Positions 11,511 through 22,715 are shown, counted from the first letter of the stretch. The stretch: 64,000 nucleotides of DNA from Atriophallophorus winterbourni (GCA_013407085.1 JACCGJ010002793.1:37705-101704); one strand, 5' to 3'. The notes: generated by a model not told the origin, from the letters alone. Translations and numbers: made by a program.

Positions 11511-14500
11511 TTCAAAATATTTTCAATTCAGTGTACATGTCCAAATAAACTAAGTAGTGCTGACTTAGCACGGTGAGAATGCTCCGTAGACCATCTTTAA
11601 AATACAATTCTGCCTTTTTGGCATTGCCTGTCAACCATATTTTCAAGATGCGATTAATGTTATTAAATTGGATGACATTCAGCTTCCGGCGTACATGGTT
11701 TAAGTTTTGCTGCATTACAGTATGGCATTCAATTCGCATGCCCTCTGTATTAATCCGCGTCGATGTCTTGAAAATTCCTCTTTCGGTCCAGCAAGATCAA
11801 ACGAACTGGAGACATTTGTTCCCACCCTACACCCGTGTTCCTTATCAAGTTTTTTGTGTCATAATTTTCCAGTGATATTTTTTGTTTGTTCTTCAAATTG
11901 AAAATAACATTTAAACTAAATGTTAAATCTGTGAGCGTTTTCTTTCCCGAACATTTTCCTTTGTTTAACTGCACTTCGGCTTCCGCACATTTTGATTTGT
12001 CCGTTACCCGTGTTTACCGTTATTGGAAAACGGTAATTTTTTGTGCTCTCAACTGAGCTGTTTGACTTCCGTTTATTGGACGCGTTGGGTTTGCATTAAA
12101 CCTGTATTCGATTACCGTTGAGGTTTGTTATATTTTGCTTTTTAATCGTCTTTGTCAATATAGTACAGCGTAAATTGACGTATTGTTCTGATTTGGGATC
12201 GATTCGTAAACGCTCGTCACTCCCGGTAGAAGATTCTCGTGGCTTGTAGCAGGCAACTAGTTTCCGTGACAGAAACTATTCCCCAGTGACGATTTGGTTG
12301 CTACACCCTCTATAAAATTGTTTTCAGCTGACAATTTTCGTATTCTCAGCAACCAATAAACAAATCAATGTCACGCGTTGTTGCTTAAAATCGTTTGGTC
12401 GGTATGGATATTGGCCAAGTCACGTTCACAAACTAGTCGTCGTTGGACGCATAATTTCGCGAAATGTCCTAGCCAACTCTTCGAGACACAATTTGAATAA
12501 CTGTGTAAACAGGTGAAAACACCTTTTTCGACTTTACTCGGTGTCTTTGCTTAACCAACTAGGGTGAACTTCAGACATTCGCTGAACCAAGTTCCGGGTC
12601 GTATCGCCATTTTATCCTTATCCACAGGAGCAAGTGAATTGATGCATTGAGGTTGCTTGACATGGTAGCTGGTTTTTAAGCATATGAATGATTTTTGGTT
12701 TGTTAGTGATGGTTATTTTGAATGTTCCAGACGTGGAAGTTCAATCAACTATTTGTTTGAACTAGCGAGTAGAGAAGTCGCTCGAGGCGTCGTCTTTAAA
12801 ATGAAGCTAAAGTTATAACGTTTACTTCGGTAGGGTTGGTGCGGGTATTCATTTTGGCATTTGGCGCATACACCGTTCAATGTAACATGATGGATGGCCA
12901 TTTTGCTTTGAAAACTGCCTATCAGTGAAAGTTTATCAGTCAAATTTTATTCAGAGAAACTTCGAGTTGATTACGTGAATAGTTCATCCATCAGATTTCG
13001 TTTAATCATCATTGGATTGGTACTCATTAAATGTGCATACTGCCCAGACTAAGTTGACTTCCAGTAAACACGTCTACTCAGTTTTTCGTCGGATCTCCTT
13101 GTGAGTAGAGTTCTGAGAAATTCTAGAAGTCCGTCGGTTTTTAGTGAGTAAATAAGATAAATGTTATCTTGAGCGTCATTTAATGCTGTTAGTAATGATT
13201 TTATGTCGAATTCTTCATTGTTCTTTGAATTTTGAAAATGGAAAGCTTGTTATCTCATCGCAATCTATGTTACTTTTTGTTCGTGCAATGAGAATGTGCT
13301 TCCAAGCAGGTAAACAATAGCCGACCACCATGAAACCAGGAACACAACCATCTTCGAAGCTCTAGCGAAGTTCAAATACTTCAGAAATAAAACCATTTGA
13401 GTGGACTACGACCTTTATGCCGGAGTGAAAAGACATAACGAACTTGGGAGGTCTTGAGGGGCCGAAAAGACAGAAGATTAAGGAGCTTCTCCTTATTAGC
13501 TTATTAGAACACATTCCATAAATCTATAACAAGCGCGTATAGTGGCATATGCTCTTCCAGCTTGGTGGAAAATCCGTTCTTTGTGTTTTGCCTACTCATA
13601 AGTAACGTGTCCTTCGATAAAGATTCATGAATGCTTAATCACGATCGGTCAAATTATTGGCGGTAACCAAGGCCGTATAACGATGTTTGGTATTTTACAC
13701 ATATTATATAAGATATATATAATATATATATATATATCAAATGAAGACTGGCGATAATTCATTTTTTCCATTCTAATTGCGCAGTTGAACTTCCAGTTGG
13801 TGAAGATTCAGTTTTGTAAACATCAATGGATGGTCAGTGTCTCAATCTGCTTGATTGATTGCTTGTGATCAGTGCAGTTTTCATATCAGCGCGCCTAACT
13901 AAATCAAGTTAAACAAACGAATAATGCTTCCAAGAGGACATTTCCTAGATAATATACGATGTGTCTCATTTAGAAGAGGGAGTGAGTGAAATAAATCTGA
14001 AATGCACGCCCAACTCCCAAAGACTGTGTTAACTTTTATTTGTTATTCCTACTCCAAACTTTCCTGTAAATGTTGACCAATAATCGTGATCTGCACCAAC
14101 TCTGACATCGATATCTCCCAATGGCAATAAACTGTTGTGAAATTATGATTAAAAGCGTCTTTTTATCTTTTATCACATGAAGCTACAGTGGATAAATGTT
14201 GACTCAAGTAATGGTACCAATACTGCACTTTTGCTTATGTAGAAATTCGCTTTCGTGGCTCATTAGTTCTGTCACTTTCAATAGGCAACTTGGCGTGAAA
14301 TCTTAAACTCCTTGAAGTCAGGATTCATTAGTGTCTATCGCTCTCCAGCAAATCTGTTGTATATTTCTCTCCATATAAGAATGTCTCGGGCAAGATATCC
14401 ACTTTAGTTACAACAGATTTTCAGATCTCTTTTAAAGCAAGCTAATTTGCTCATGTATCTGCAGTTCAAAATGTTATCATGAAATCCGCGAAGAAGTTAC

Positions 14501-15050
14501 CGAAGTGTGTACCAAAAAATAAAGCTGATCTTAGTGCGATCGCAATTTGCTTTAATTGTGTGAAAAAATACAGTCTGCTTTATGGTTGGTACCTAATCTC
14601 AGTGCACCAACTGAGTATAGCAGACCGTGGCGAGGCGGCACCATATTGACTGGGGGCTGACCGGCTTGAGGCGAGCGGTGGCCGTCAGGTGAAGTCTAAA
14701 ATCTCCCACAGTCGAAGTCCACTTCCGGCGCTGAGCTATACGTCAACCGCTCCATAACTTTTTACCAGTATTTGTTGCTTCTGGTATTAATATTCAGTAA
14801 AGTAGAAACGAGTGTCTTTTCTTTGTGCTGTGCCAAGGACTTTTGATATGGAGAACGACAGGTTGTTTTTCATCATGTACGCCCACTGTACGACAGCATC
14901 ACAGAAATAGTAACACGCTGGATGATACATTTAGAAAACAATCCCGCTGTTCAGCATTCGGCATACAGTGAATCGTTCACGTGAAAACCTGATTGTTTGA
15001 CAAGAAGCACGTGATAGCATACCTCATGGCTACATGGTTACCTTCAACAT
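11511..15050. other. Gene-poor AT-rich stretch
   Basis: Short chance frames only. An (AT)n-rich microsatellite lies at 13703-13737. A GC-richer islet at 14590-14760 is listed separately. I see no domain-bearing ORF, tRNA or transposon terminus elsewhere in this 3.5 kb. Confidence 0.45.
14590..14760 (-). repeat. GC-rich islet with a pol III A-box-like word
   Basis: About 170 bp is clearly richer in G+C than its surroundings. On the minus strand TATAGCTCAGCGCCGG resembles a tRNA A box (TRGCTCAGYGG), followed about 20 bp on by CTTCGACTG, a poor B-box-like word. Spacing and B box do not fit an intact tRNA. It could be a SINE head or a fragment of another mobile element. Identity not established. 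Confidence 0.25.
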
Positions 15051-15059
15051 TAAAGATCA

Positions 15060-15335
15060 AATTGTTGAATTTTCTCCTTCGCTGTTTCAATCTGTTTAAT
15101 CTGGAACTCTTTGCCCCCATAATCATTTATACAGCAAGCCTGACATGTTAAAGGCTCAAATTGATAAATATTTCCTAACCAAAACCAACCTCAAACCTGA
15201 GTTCACATACAGAATTTTCATACAGGCATAACAGTTTTGTTCTTTTTTCCGTACTTAATATTTTTCGTCTATGGTTACTGTAAATAATTTGAATTCTAGA
15301 CCATTGAAACTTTGAATTATCGGGAATTACGTGAA
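15060..15335 (+). mobile_element. CR1-like LINE 3' fragment J
   Basis: Plus-strand frames around 15070-15220 give FSPSLFQS, (W)NSLP-like CPHNHLYSKP, and LKAQIDKYFL. These match the last part of ORF2 in element D (WNSLPSTVAHATSLHDFKTK) with stops. The segment ends with TAGACCATTGAAACTTTGAA at 15298-15317, the family 3' terminus. 5'-truncated and decayed. Confidence 0.55.
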
Positions 15336-16344
15336 ATTGTAGGAGTTGTCAGAATGTCGTTGATTACACGTTCGACATCCCTAACGGGACTCTGGCTACC
15401 GTGATTTACTCCTGAAGATTTCTCCATCATTAGATTTAACCAAAAGGCAGTGGAGGTTCAAACAAGCATATATTATTCCCTAGATGGGCCAAGAGTAAAC
15501 CCCACCTGCGCAAAGTAAAACAGGTATTGGCATCAGCTACCCGCTCTCCTCCTTTACTGTGTCAGCTGAAGCAGTTCGGCGTGTTCACATAGGACCACTT
15601 CTTCTTCTTCTTCTTGATAGACGACAGGGGGTCAAGCCCTTGTAAGCCACATGCATGATAAATACAGGATTCGGGTTTCAGGGGCTGTTTGAAACGTCGG
15701 CTGCTAGAATATTTTTCAAAAATGAGAGAACACCCTAAAAACCAATTTAGCTATGATCTCTTTAATAGCATAGAAATAGGTCATTAAAAGCCCAAAGCTT
15801 TGATGCCTTTTCTAGAAAATTCAATTGACTCTCTTGGCTTGAAATAACCGTGGATAGTAAATGATAGTTATGTGGAATATTGCTGATGGCCTATACGTTA
15901 CACGGCAATATTGAAAAGGCGCTATATTATTTAAGTTCAACTCCATATGAAGAGACCTGCGATTGTTAGCAAATCTATTCAATGAAGAAGCGTGTCTAAT
16001 GGGAGGTATACCAAACAGGTTGCCCACACAGCCGTGAATAAATCCAAAGCCCTGCGATCCAAAATCGATCAAGGTTTCACTCACAAACCTGACCGGATTT
16101 TCACCTCACTCACTTGACAATTATCAACAGGTACGTAACTACCGACCCACAATATCATTACGAACAACCACCAGTGCAAAAACCCAAAATAACTGTGAAA
16201 TTCCGGCTCCTTGTCAATAAAAGCAATAAAATCCGTTCAAAAAGCGTCACTAGACATAAAATTTTAGATCTGAACCATGTACGCAAACCGAAATATGCTT
16301 CCAAACACATTACCGAACAAAACGAACTTTACACAACATAGCTC

Positions 16345-16440
16345 CACACAAGACTCACTGACCCTGGTCTTACTGTCTCCACCTGATGACGGCAAACAGC
16401 CAGAAACCGGTAGTGGTCTGTAAGGGATGGGGATGTGAGC
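16345..16440 (+). mobile_element. Family I HHR retrozyme, 5'-truncated single copy
   Basis: Plus-strand copy containing one hammerhead and ending GGGGATGTGAGCACCACAAT, close to the family 3' end GGGATGTGAGCAACACATTA. Imperfect direct repeats flank it: ACACAACATAGCTC at 16331-16344 and a CACAATACAGTAGCTC-like word just after it. These may be an eroded TSD. Confidence 0.65.
16375..16420 (+). ncRNA. Hammerhead ribozyme motif (family I)
   Basis: CUCCAC stem I, CUGAUGA at 16383-16389, stem II CGGC-AAACA-GCCA, GAAA, palindromic ACCGGU, A17, and GUGG closing stem I (4 bp). All invariant core bases are present. The stem II closing pair is C.A, as in the other family I copies. Confidence 0.75.
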
Positions 16441-16833
16441 ACCACAATACAGTAGCTCACTTTTGTTGCGACCTTTTTTTGATGGTCGAGGAATGGCTTT
16501 CAACGTTTACTTTTATTTCGAGTTATCCATGAAGATGACAGCTGAATCAATAGCAATGTAAAATATTTAGTGAAAACCTATGTGTTCAAAGGCGATCATT
16601 GCTGAATCTGCTATAACAGCAGCACCTGATGACCTAGGTTATGTAACTTCAGGTGATATTGATTTTTTGTTTGTTTGATATTGTGCAGATTCTTTTCTAC
16701 TTTTTTAAGGTACGTGTTGCAGAGCATTGATGTGAAATACCGAAACGGTTATTCTTCGTCAATAATCGTTTGTTTATAATTTCCTTTGCAACGCACAATC
16801 TTTTCGTGAAAATAGCTAAATGAAAAACAATTT

Positions 16834-16839
16834 TTTATT
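16834..16839 (-). promoter_or_regulatory. Poly(A) signal of the sulfotransferase gene
   Basis: AATAAA on the minus strand, 36 bp after the stop codon at 16875. Position and spacing suit the 3' end of this gene. Confidence 0.65.
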
Positions 16840-16874
16840 CGGCAGTTATAACATGATGAACAAAAGTCAGAATT

Positions 16875-17348
16875 CTAACCACGAAAATATTTCCACGTAA
16901 CTCCAGCCACGAGAATCAGCGCACAATACACGGACCATCGAAGTACGTGAATTTGACGAACAATTTTCTGTTTAACTTGCAGTACATTTTCTCCACGGTT
17001 CGTGTAAGGAAACGGTTCGTTTGGGATGGATTCATTGAGAAAACCACAAAGCGGTTCCCATCCATCAGCTGGATCAAAAATCAATAGTTTGTCAGCTGGA
17101 ACATCGGAAATTACACTGTCGTTCCATTTCTCGTAAGCTTCAATCAACTCTGTCTCACTCATATATTTGTAGTTCTTTCCGAGAGCTATCGTGAAAACTT
17201 TATCCAACATTAAGCGGAGATCGCTACCTAGCCATAGGTTTAGTATGATACTTTGTGCACAATTAAATGGTCTGTCACTTTCCGGGGGTAAAATGTAGGA
17301 TTTGAAACTTTTCGCCCATTTTTCGGGATCACGAACTGTCAACACAAC
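16875..17348 (-). CDS. Sulfotransferase (SULT-OR-like family), exon 2
   Basis: Second and last coding exon, 157 codons plus stop TAG. The acceptor is TTTAACAG followed by GTT GTG TTG ACA (VVLT), phase 0. It continues directly from AAG at the end of exon 1 to give NPNAKVVLTVRDP, the 3'-phosphate-binding strand of PAPS-dependent sulfotransferases (joined-protein R113, then S121). Residues 193-211 (ADKLLIFDPADGWEPLCGF) match the conserved C-terminal block of the schistosome oxamniquine-activating SULT family. The joined protein is 264 aa, near the family's ~257. Unlike a purely cytosolic enzyme, it ends in a hydrophobic stretch (about residues 244-261, WSVYCALILVAGVTWKYF) then RG, a possible tail anchor. 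A poly(A) signal lies at 16834-16839. Substrate unknown. Confidence 0.88.
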   Translation of the reverse strand, partial: VVLTVRDPEKWAKSFKSYILPPESDRPFNCAQSIILNLWLGSDLRLMLDKVFTIALGKNYKYMSETELIEAYEKWNDSVISDVPADKLLIFDPADGWEPLCGFLNESIPNEPFPYTNRGENVLQVKQKIVRQIHVLRWSVYCALILVAGVTWKYFRG

Positions 17349-18065
17349 CTGTTAAATATGAAAAAACTGTGTTGCAAGAAATGAAATTGATATTTTTTAA
17401 GTCAATTTTAACACCATCAACATCAGAGACAAAATTACCCAGGAAGCACTTACTGAATGCTTCACTGACATACAACAATGAAAAAGTGAAATCTTGAAAG
17501 ATGAGAAATGGTTATACCTAAATAGCTACGGAATCTATAGAAAAATGAGCATAAACAAACTGAGATATGGTGCCTAATCCTCGAATACAACACGCATTCA
17601 ATCAAGTTTCCTGAACGGGTAGACCGATTTCAGTACGAAAGCTACCTTGAGGCTTTCACTGCATTGCATAATAACAAGCTTTCCGCGTCGCTCCACTTGA
17701 TAACATGCAAGGTCTAACAAACACTCTAAGAAGATGCTCAGTAGAAGACCGTCACTGAACACGCTTTCGGGACATATATTGGAGCTTAACTAATCATTGC
17801 GATATCTGATCGCGGAGGAGCCCTACTTTGAAAACATGAATAGTAATTGTTTTTTGTTGACTATGGCAGGCGACAATAGCAATAGAGATTATCTGCATTG
17901 TAACGTCCACGATCCTATATTTGATAACTTCCATTTATTTCGTATGTATGTAAACACGCGTAAATGCACAAAATAAATTCCATACCAGATTTTACTCAAG
18001 GTAGATTAGTCAAGTTAAATTCCATAAAAAGCTCGCCATTTTTAGGCAATTATATCACACAATAC

Positions 18066-18115
18066 ACACATCACGACTGGTTTCGTGTTGTTTGCACTCA
18101 TCAGGTAGGGAAAGT
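18066..18115 (-). ncRNA. Intronic hammerhead ribozyme motif, sense to the host gene
   Basis: Minus strand: CCCUAC, CUGAUGA (complement of 18098-18104), stem II GUG-CAAACAA-CAC with canonical G10.1-C11.1, GAAA, stem III ACCAGU (one mismatch), C17 (a GUC-type site), then GUGAUG. Stem I has C-G, A-U and U.G next to the core, then mismatches. Every invariant core base is present. It is transcribed as part of the sulfotransferase pre-mRNA if the intron is as drawn. Confidence 0.7.
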
Positions 18116-18309
18116 AGGATCAGGACCTGTACGTGTTGAAACATTGGTGTAATTTTGAACAATGTTAGAACTTGTATGCACTATGGGAAAAGGCTGTAAC
18201 GATAATGATGTTTAATCGAATGTGTCGAATTACATTCAGATGGTGTGTCGTTCAAGCTTTAACGAATCTAGGCTTACAAGTTCAAACTTGCAAAATATGA
18301 TAATCGATT

Positions 18310-18560
18310 ATGACCATGGGTTTAACCCCATCTACATGTGTATTGTCCCATTTGATTGAACAGGTTAGTCGTGCCAAACAAACGTATTTGAAAACGTGTG
18401 TCGCCGATCGGGGAAACATATGCCATGCCACTGGATATCTTGTTTATCGATCCTCCACCATATCAATGCATGCGGATCCTGACACTGTTCTCTATGGCTG
18501 ATGAGTACTAACAACACGAAACCGTTTTATGGTGTGTATATGATGAACATGCATGCGAAT
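18310..18560 (+). mobile_element. Family II HHR repeat in the intron, antisense to the gene
   Basis: A unit like those of the 20.7-21.3 kb array: CATGGGTTTAACCCCAT, TGATTGAACAGGTTAG, GCATGCGGATCCTGACACTG, then CUGAUGA at 18498-18504, stem II GUACUAACAACAC, GAAACC. The stem III return and cleavage site are eroded (GUUUUAUGG), so activity is doubtful. It ends near GAACATGCATGCGAATAAGC. Confidence 0.7.
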
Positions 18561-18744
18561 AAGCATTTTGCAATTTCCCATGAAGTTATCAATGACATCT
18601 GTGACAAACAATGAGGTTCTTATAAATATTTTTTGTGTATACAGAGGTCTTAATTGTGTATTCTTGCAACCGTCTGTTTCGCAATAAATTACACTCTACT
18701 ACAATTTATAGTGTCCAGTTAAATTTGCATGATAAGCACCTCAC

Positions 18745-19065
18745 CTTAGCATTCGGATTAGCCTTCAAAATTTCCTTGTAGATCGCACAACCTGGAACGT
18801 CTACCGCTGAGTGAAAACCGCTGAAAGCCTGGCGAATCTTCTCACAATCCACCTTTCCGCTTTCCAGATCCGACAAAATTTGCAGAAATCCTTTCCTCAA
18901 TTTCTTGTGTTCTGGGTGTTTCGACAAAAGCTTGTAACCATGATAGCAAGGCTGGTGATAAATTATTTCGAGTGCTTTTCGTAAACTTTGCGTGCCCGTG
19001 CGACTTAATCCAGCCCCAATAACGGCTAAACCTTCGTTTTCAACGGAGACTTGGTCGCAGTTCAT
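18745..19065 (-). CDS. Sulfotransferase (SULT-OR-like family), exon 1
   Basis: First coding exon, ATG at 19065, 107 codons, ending AAG before the donor GTGAGG. Residues 15-28 (VIGAGLSRTGTQSL) form the 5'-phosphosulfate P-loop of the family. CYH at 40-42 and VDVPGC around D89 match the schistosome SULT-OR catalytic region, where the equivalent Asp acts as general base. The enzyme would transfer sulfate from PAPS to an alcohol or similar group. In Schistosoma a member of this family activates the drug oxamniquine (family knowledge). Which paralogue this is, and whether it can use the drug, cannot be told here. No stop or frameshift is seen, so the gene looks functional. Nothing promoter-like was identified upstream of the ATG. 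Confidence 0.88.
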
Positions 19066-20540
19066 GATTTATTCAATAGAAATCTTGTCCGCACAATTGT
19101 TTACACCCGTATATAAACCAAATTTATCGATCCATTTAAGAACGATACAGAAAACCTGTTTATCGGAATTTCTTCGGCCGTTTCGGTCAAAACAACCTTC
19201 AGGTTTCCGCAGCAGCACACAAATTGGATCGATATGGGTGGGTTAAATTTTACGTGGTCTAAATTTGTGTGATTTAAACGTAAAACTTTATTGTGATGAT
19301 CCAAAATCAAGGAAACGGTGGAACTGCGAACTTCATTTAACATAGTAACAATAATGTTCACGTTTCTTTGCAGCGAGAGAATGGGGTCTAGTCTAGAAGT
19401 TGGGTGGCATCTTTGGTTTTCGATCACCCCTACTTCTCGATAACACTCCATCTCACAGTAACAAAGTTCTCGCATCGCGATTCGGTGTACAGGTTTATAT
19501 GGTTGCTTAGCCGATACAACGTGCAGGGCTCTTAGTCAACCATTAACATGGTTTACATCAGAAAGTCACTGAGAAACATAAAGTGAATTATTCAATCGTT
19601 TATTGAACACTTAACGTATAATCACGCACAGAGTGATAACATACACGTGATTCACGTAATTCTCGTGGGAATTTGCACAAAGGTAGTCACTTCGATCTGT
19701 TTGTTGAGCTGTTCTTGGGGTCACCCCCGTTTGACTTGAATTGACATATTGCTTAGCATCAAATGGATGATAATGTTCTCATAGTGATTCGATTTCCAGG
19801 CAGCTTGTTGCAATTCGTTCTCAAACGAATATGATTTTGAACCAATTACTTGTGAAATTAATGATTTCTCTGAAGGGACATTGTAATGATCCAGCTCAGG
19901 TATTTTGTCGGAAAGTGTTGTACTACAGACCTTCCTGATACTTAATTTCAGTTCAGTTAATTACCCATGGAATTGCCTAATAATTAATTTGGATTTTCTT
20001 AAAAATTTCAATATTTTTTCAGGGCAGACCTATCAAATTTTAGAGCGCGGGCTCTTTTAATCTTCATTCATTTTTAATTAATGTTCAATTTCCTTTTATC
20101 TGGTCAAATATATATTGGCTCGCGATTCTATCCATTAAGAAAACGAGCTGACTTTAACCGCTCAACTTTATATGACAAAACTCAGGTGAAATTCATCGGC
20201 TAGAAGTTTTATCCGGCAAACCGACTATTCGTAAATATGCAATCGCAGCCAGTGGAATATGCGGCGCATTATTTTAATTTCTTGTCCTGCATATTGGTAA
20301 ACAAGATATCGTTAGAGAGATCTTTTTTAATCCGTGCACTTTAATCTAACTACACTTAGATATTACAAGTAATGCATAACTAATATTGATCACAATGGCG
20401 ATGATGTTTATCGGATTTTGTATCTAGTACAAACGAACTTCTTATTGAAAAACGTATTCACATAAAATGCACGTATCTGTTACGGATCTTTTATCAATCC
20501 CATGTTACTTAACCCTCCAAAATGTGTCCTAGTACATGAG
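19066..20540. other. No gene recognised
   Basis: Region upstream of the sulfotransferase. A 124-codon minus frame at 19101-19475 starts with an ATG but shows no motif and no signal peptide. It could be 5' UTR or chance. The rest is AT-rich DNA without visible structure. Confidence 0.4.
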
Positions 20541-20762
20541 ATTTAACCGGTTGGACGTATGTCCCTAACTTTTGAGCGAAAAACAGCACAAAACTAGTAG
20601 TGGTGTGCTTGAGTGTAATGAAAATGCAAACTAAAGAGCATTTTTTTCATGATCATGTGAATGAATAGGTTGGTTGTGCCAACGTTATCCAACAGTGTCA
20701 TACAAGCGGTACTTGTTTACCATTCCTCCACTATTTCAAGCGTATGCGGATCCTGATCTTAC

Positions 20763-20811
20763 TGTCCCTACTTGATGAGTACAAAGAGCACGAAACCGGT
20801 CGTGGGGTGTG
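20763..20811 (+). ncRNA. Hammerhead-like motif, array unit 1
   Basis: CCCUAC stem I, UUGAUGA (C3 replaced by U), stem II GUAC/GCAC with one A.C mismatch, GAAA, ACCGGU, C17, GUGGGG closing a 6-bp stem I. The C3-to-U change removes the C3-G8 pair and should abolish cleavage. Confidence 0.65.
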
Positions 20812-20997
20812 TGTGACGGCAAAGCATGCAAATGAATATTTTGTTTCATGGTTATGGGTTTAACCCCATTAAACATGTGTTTGGACACATGTGATTGAAC
20901 AGGTTGGTTGTACCAGCCTTATCCAACAGTGGCATACAAGCACTCCTTGTTTACCATTCCTCCACTGTACCAAGCGCATGCGGATCCTGATCTTACT

Positions 20998-21045
20998 GTC
21001 CCTACTTGATGAGTACAAACAGCATGAAACCGGTCGTGGGGTGCG
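20998..21045 (+). ncRNA. Hammerhead-like motif, array unit 2
   Basis: Same layout as unit 1 with UUGAUGA, loop AAACA, GCAU before GAAA, ACCGGU, C17 and GUGGGG. Carries the same C3-to-U change. Confidence 0.65.
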
Positions 21046-21227
21046 TTTGACGGCAAAGCATGCAAATGAATATTTTGTTTCATGGTTATGGGTTTAACCC
21101 CATTAAACGTGTTTGGACACGTGATTGAACAGGTTGGTTGTACCAGCCTTATCCAACAGTGGCATACAAGCGCTACTTGTTTACCATTCTGTCACTGTTT
21201 CAAGCGTACGCGGATGCAGATTTTTCT

Positions 21228-21276
21228 GTTCCTAATTGACGAGTACAAACAGCACGAAACCGGTCATGGGGTGTGT
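21228..21276 (+). ncRNA. Hammerhead-like motif, array unit 3
   Basis: UUGACGA core (C3 to U again), GUAC/GCAC, GAAA, ACCGGU, C17, AUGGGG. Predicted inactive. Confidence 0.6.
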
Positions 21277-21845
21277 GATGAAAATCCATGCACGTTTGAT
21301 TAAAATGTTTATTTTGCCAACCTTATCCAACAATGGCATACAATCGAAACGTTTTGGTGACTATTAAATTTCAAGTGCAATTTAATTTAACTTTGATCAA
21401 CTGTGGAATTAATTTGCGAAAGGCGTAGTCAATCGATTAAAAATATTGCTAAATTTGTGTGTTGGAAAGTTATAAATTGTTTCTGGTGATTAATAGATAG
21501 ACAGAAATATGGGATGAGAAAATTAAAAAGCAACACTGTTTGTCGTCCTCCCAAATTATCAATTAATAGCAAACATTACTAATTTTATATTAATCAAAAA
21601 CATTTAATATTGATTGAAATATTTTAGGAATAGTCGAACATTGAATGAACATTTATTTCTTAATTTTAAGCAAATTAGCTATTTACGCGTTAAATCAATT
21701 TAAAATAGTTATGATTGTTTTGTTTGTTGAACGACTTCGTTCTAAGTAACAGTGTTTTAGATCAATTGAATGATTTCATGGAGTGACAATATGATTCCCA
21801 CTAATGTAAAGGAAAATGTTTGTGACCGATCGGGAAATCATAATA

Positions 21846-22208
21846 ATGAAAAATAAAGTTTGTAATGAATCGGTGAGAGTAGTTTATTGGTAACGTTTCG
21901 CTTCTGACACAGAAGCTTCGTCAGACCAAGGGTGTCAGTACGAACAGAGATCAAGCTTAAATTGCATTCACCTGACCAATCATGAGCTGGTTAAGAACTG
22001 CACAGTCCATGGTGGGTTTTGCGCTCGTTAAGAAGGACAGGCGCGTTCAATATCAACTGACGCACCACCACCCCTACGTGCCATATAATCCCTTAATTCT
22101 TTTAGTCTTGGCAGGTGTGAATGACATCTGCTGACAGATTAGCGCGATTGCGTAATCGGTGCGCACACTAGGGGTTACGCACGTTAATGTTTATCCGCTG
22201 CAGGACCG
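21846..22208 (+). repeat. PLE-1 left inverted terminal repeat
   Basis: Reverse complement of 24545-24909 with a few substitutions and small indels. Contains TTCGCTTCTGACACAGAAGC TTCGTCAGACC-type sequence and ends inward at CCGCTGCAGGACC. The outer motif recurs at 33311, 37008 and 51367, marking other copies of the family. Confidence 0.88.
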
Positions 22209-22561
22209 AGGTCTTGGCCACACAGACGGAGCAAATTAGAGAGAAACAGAAACGTAAGTTCGCCACTCTTTTAACATTTAAGGATAAATGTAATTCTACT
22301 AGTTCTTTTGATGACTGTGCTAAACAATAGTCTAAAGTAATTAACTTATCAGATAGGCCGCTCTCGCAGACCGAACAAAGATTGTTGGAAAAAGGTTTAA
22401 ACTTCTCACTAAGTACAAAGGTTTTAAAACCTGAAGATATCATTACATGCGTAGAATCTACCTTAACTCAGCTACTAGAAACACAGGCAGGCGCACTACG
22501 CAACTGTATAGCCAGTATTATTAAGAAACAACGGCCAGAAAGGTGTAACCTTGCTCAAGAT

Positions 22562-22715
22562 TGTAGAAAAGTCAAGATCAGAGCGACACATGTGTATTCA
22601 CTACACGTCAACAAACATATGAATCATCATGGGAATTACAATACAGAGATAGACACACTGACAGCTACTGCATTTTGATTGGACAATGAGTATTTATGCT
22701 GACAGCCACTCCACA
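22562..22715 (-). repeat. 3' LTR of the gag-only element
   Basis: 154 bp. Differs from the 5' LTR only at two T/C positions (in the CATTTTGATT and TATTTATGCT words). Confidence 0.9.

Larger units (their letters stand above)
17349..18744 (-). other. Intron of the sulfotransferase gene, with HHR repeats
   Basis: 1396-bp phase-0 intron: donor AAG|GTGAGG at 18745/18744, acceptor TTTAACAG ending at 17349. It carries a family II HHR repeat in sense orientation at about 17990-18200 and another in antisense at about 18310-18560. No other coding sequence is seen inside it. Confidence 0.85.
20545..21345 (+). repeat. Tandem array of family II HHR units (~230-bp period)
   Basis: Three clear units and flanking partial ones, head to tail. 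The CCGGT of stem III falls at 20796, 21030 and 21260 (steps of 234 and 230). A decayed HHR sits near 20596. Each unit holds GGGTTTAACCCC (palindromic), TTGGACAC, GATTGAACAGGTTGGTTGTA, a TTTACCATTC block, GCATGCGGATCCTGATCTTA, the HHR, then GCAAAGCATGCAAATGAATA. A further partial unit runs to about 21345. No ORF is conserved between units. The same family is dispersed singly elsewhere in this window. Confidence 0.85.

Noticed and set aside
14640..14720. tRNA gene in the GC-rich islet
   Set aside because: The A-box-like word is not followed by a proper B box at the right spacing, and no cloverleaf folds by eye.
16620..16660. CACCTGATGACC...TCAGGTG as a hammerhead
   Set aside because: No GAAA box or stem III follows; it is a short inverted repeat around a CTGATGA word.
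22168..22443. 91-codon minus frame over PLE-1
   Set aside because: Antisense shadow of the PLE N-terminal coding sequence.
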